Shown here piece after piece: positions 5,802-6,494 of a stretch of DNA of 6,494 nt. Numbering within the stretch: position 1 is the first letter of the stretch; the number at the start of each line of letters is the position of its first letter. The translations under genes and the position numbers were made by a program. The DNA comes from JBLHUT01 sp047629975 (GTDB lineage: Bacteria > Pseudomonadota > Alphaproteobacteria > Rhodobacterales > Rhodobacteraceae), in NCBI GenBank assembly GCA_047629975.1, contig JBLHUT010000205.1, positions 1-6,494 on the forward strand, written 5' to 3'. The notes beneath the pieces are model-generated. The model was not told the DNA's origin, ran no database searches, and worked only from the letters and a program-made list of their open reading frames with translations.

Positions 5802-6494
5802 CTAGAAATAGTCGATGGAGACCTGCAACAGGCGCTCCACTTCGGGGATATCCTTGGACATCGCAAACATCACAATGACATCGCCTTCGGTGATCCGCGT
5901 CGTGCTGTCGGGGCGGTGCAACTTGTTGTCCCGCATCAACGCCCCGACCAGAACGCCCTCGGGAAAGTCGATGTCGCGGATCAGCTTGCCGGCCAGCAGC
6001 GATGTCGAAAGCACCTGCGCCTCGATGATTTCGGCCTCGGCATCGCCAATCGAATACACACCGCGCACACGGCCATGCCGGATATGGCGCAGGATCGAAC
6101 TGACGGTCGTGGCGCGCGGGTTGATATAAGCGTCAATATCAAGCGGCCCGAGCAAGGGAACAAGCGTCGGATCATTCACCAGACAAATTGTCATCCCGCA
6201 CCCCGCCGATTTGGCCCGCACCGCCGCAAGCAGGTTCACCTTGTCATCGTCGGTGACGCATAAAACCGCATCTGCCCGGGCAATCCCCGCCTCGTTCAGG
6301 ATATCCATATCCAGCCCGTCGCCGTTCAAAACAATCGTGCGCTCCAACGCATCCGCGGCGCGCTCGGCACAGGCCCGGTTACGCTCGATGACCTTGGCCC
6401 GCACCCGCACCGCTCGACCTTCAAGGGCCTTGGCCACGGCAAGCCCGACATTTCCACCACCGATGATGACCACGCGTTCCTGCTTGCGGGTCGT
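5802..6494 (-). CDS. trkA: TrkA potassium uptake regulatory subunit, C-terminal half (cut by window edge)
   Basis: TrkA is the cytoplasmic NAD(H)/ATP-sensing ring protein that gates TrkH. About 230 residues, open to the right edge, are visible. They begin TTRKQERVVIIGGGNVGL, which is the start of the second RCK (Rossmann) domain of the usual ~458-residue protein, so the first half lies outside the window and the GTG at 6473 is an internal valine, not a start. The fragment has the dinucleotide-binding GGGNVG (fragment residues 12-17), the acidic residue after the second strand in VIERN (35-39), the NGDG segment (57-60) and TDDD (81-84). INPRATTVSSILRHIR (124-139) closes the Rossmann domain, followed by a C-terminal RCK_C domain (about 145-225: EIIEAQV, GALMRDN, EGDVIVMF). 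It is complete at the C-terminus, stops with TAG, and is followed 12 nt later by trkH. No missing key residue was seen. Confidence 0.95.
   Translation of the reverse strand, partial: TTRKQERVVIIGGGNVGLAVAKALEGRAVRVRAKVIERNRACAERAADALERTIVLNGDGLDMDILNEAGIARADAVLCVTDDDKVNLLAAVRAKSAGCGMTICLVNDPTLVPLLGPLDIDAYINPRATTVSSILRHIRHGRVRGVYSIGDAEAEIIEAQVLSTSLLAGKLIRDIDFPEGVLVGALMRDNKLHRPDSTTRITEGDVIVMFAMSKDIPEVERLLQVSIDYF

Noticed and set aside
6471..6473. GTG as a start codon giving a short standalone single-RCK protein
   Set aside because: The reading frame continues upstream to the window edge (TTRKQER) and the fragment aligns with the second half of full-length two-domain TrkA, so this codon is an internal valine.
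1..6494. CRISPR arrays, tRNA/rRNA genes, insertion sequences, phage or defence genes
   Set aside because: No spaced direct repeats, cloverleaf-like segments, transposase motifs or terminal inverted repeats were seen; coding sequence fills nearly all of the window and composition is uniform apart from the hfq leader.

Overview
The window reads as chromosomal DNA of an alphaproteobacterium, most likely a Rhodobacteraceae/roseobacter-type organism. The support is high GC content with strong third-position GC bias, an Hfq of the short alphaproteobacterial type (WFDNFCVLLRRDG core, no long C-terminal tail), and the order trkA-trkH-hfq-hflX. That order is one I associate from general knowledge with alphaproteobacteria, often downstream of ntr two-component genes. 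The taxon is an inference; no rRNA or tRNA is present to anchor it.

Layout. Positions 2-2425 (+) hold nearly all of a penicillin acylase family (peptidase S45, Ntn-hydrolase) precursor whose first residues lie beyond the left edge. Positions 2426-2571 are a 146-bp gap between convergent genes, rich in inverted repeats. Everything to the right is on the minus strand, in transcription order: the C-terminal half of trkA (5802-6494, cut by the right edge), trkH (4260-5789), a 165-bp gap with a candidate promoter and an A-rich leader, hfq (3861-4094) and hflX (2572-3822).

How the genes work together. TrkA is the nucleotide-binding cytoplasmic gating ring and TrkH the membrane pore of one potassium uptake system. 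Their 12-nt spacing, with the trkA stop codon next to the trkH ribosome binding site, suggests translational coupling. Hfq (RNA chaperone) and HflX (ribosome-splitting/rescue GTPase) form a second, post-transcriptional pair separated by 38 nt. They may be transcribed from their own promoter in the trkH-hfq gap, by read-through from trk, or both. The acylase is convergent to this cluster and is probably an independent unit acting in the periplasm.

No mobile element, CRISPR array, tRNA, rRNA or riboswitch was recognised. The window is mostly conserved housekeeping sequence. The points most worth a second look are the A-rich hfq leader (possible autoregulatory Hfq site), the poorly supported start of hflX beside an out-of-frame mini-ORF that has the better ribosome binding site, and the hairpin-dense gap between the convergent genes.
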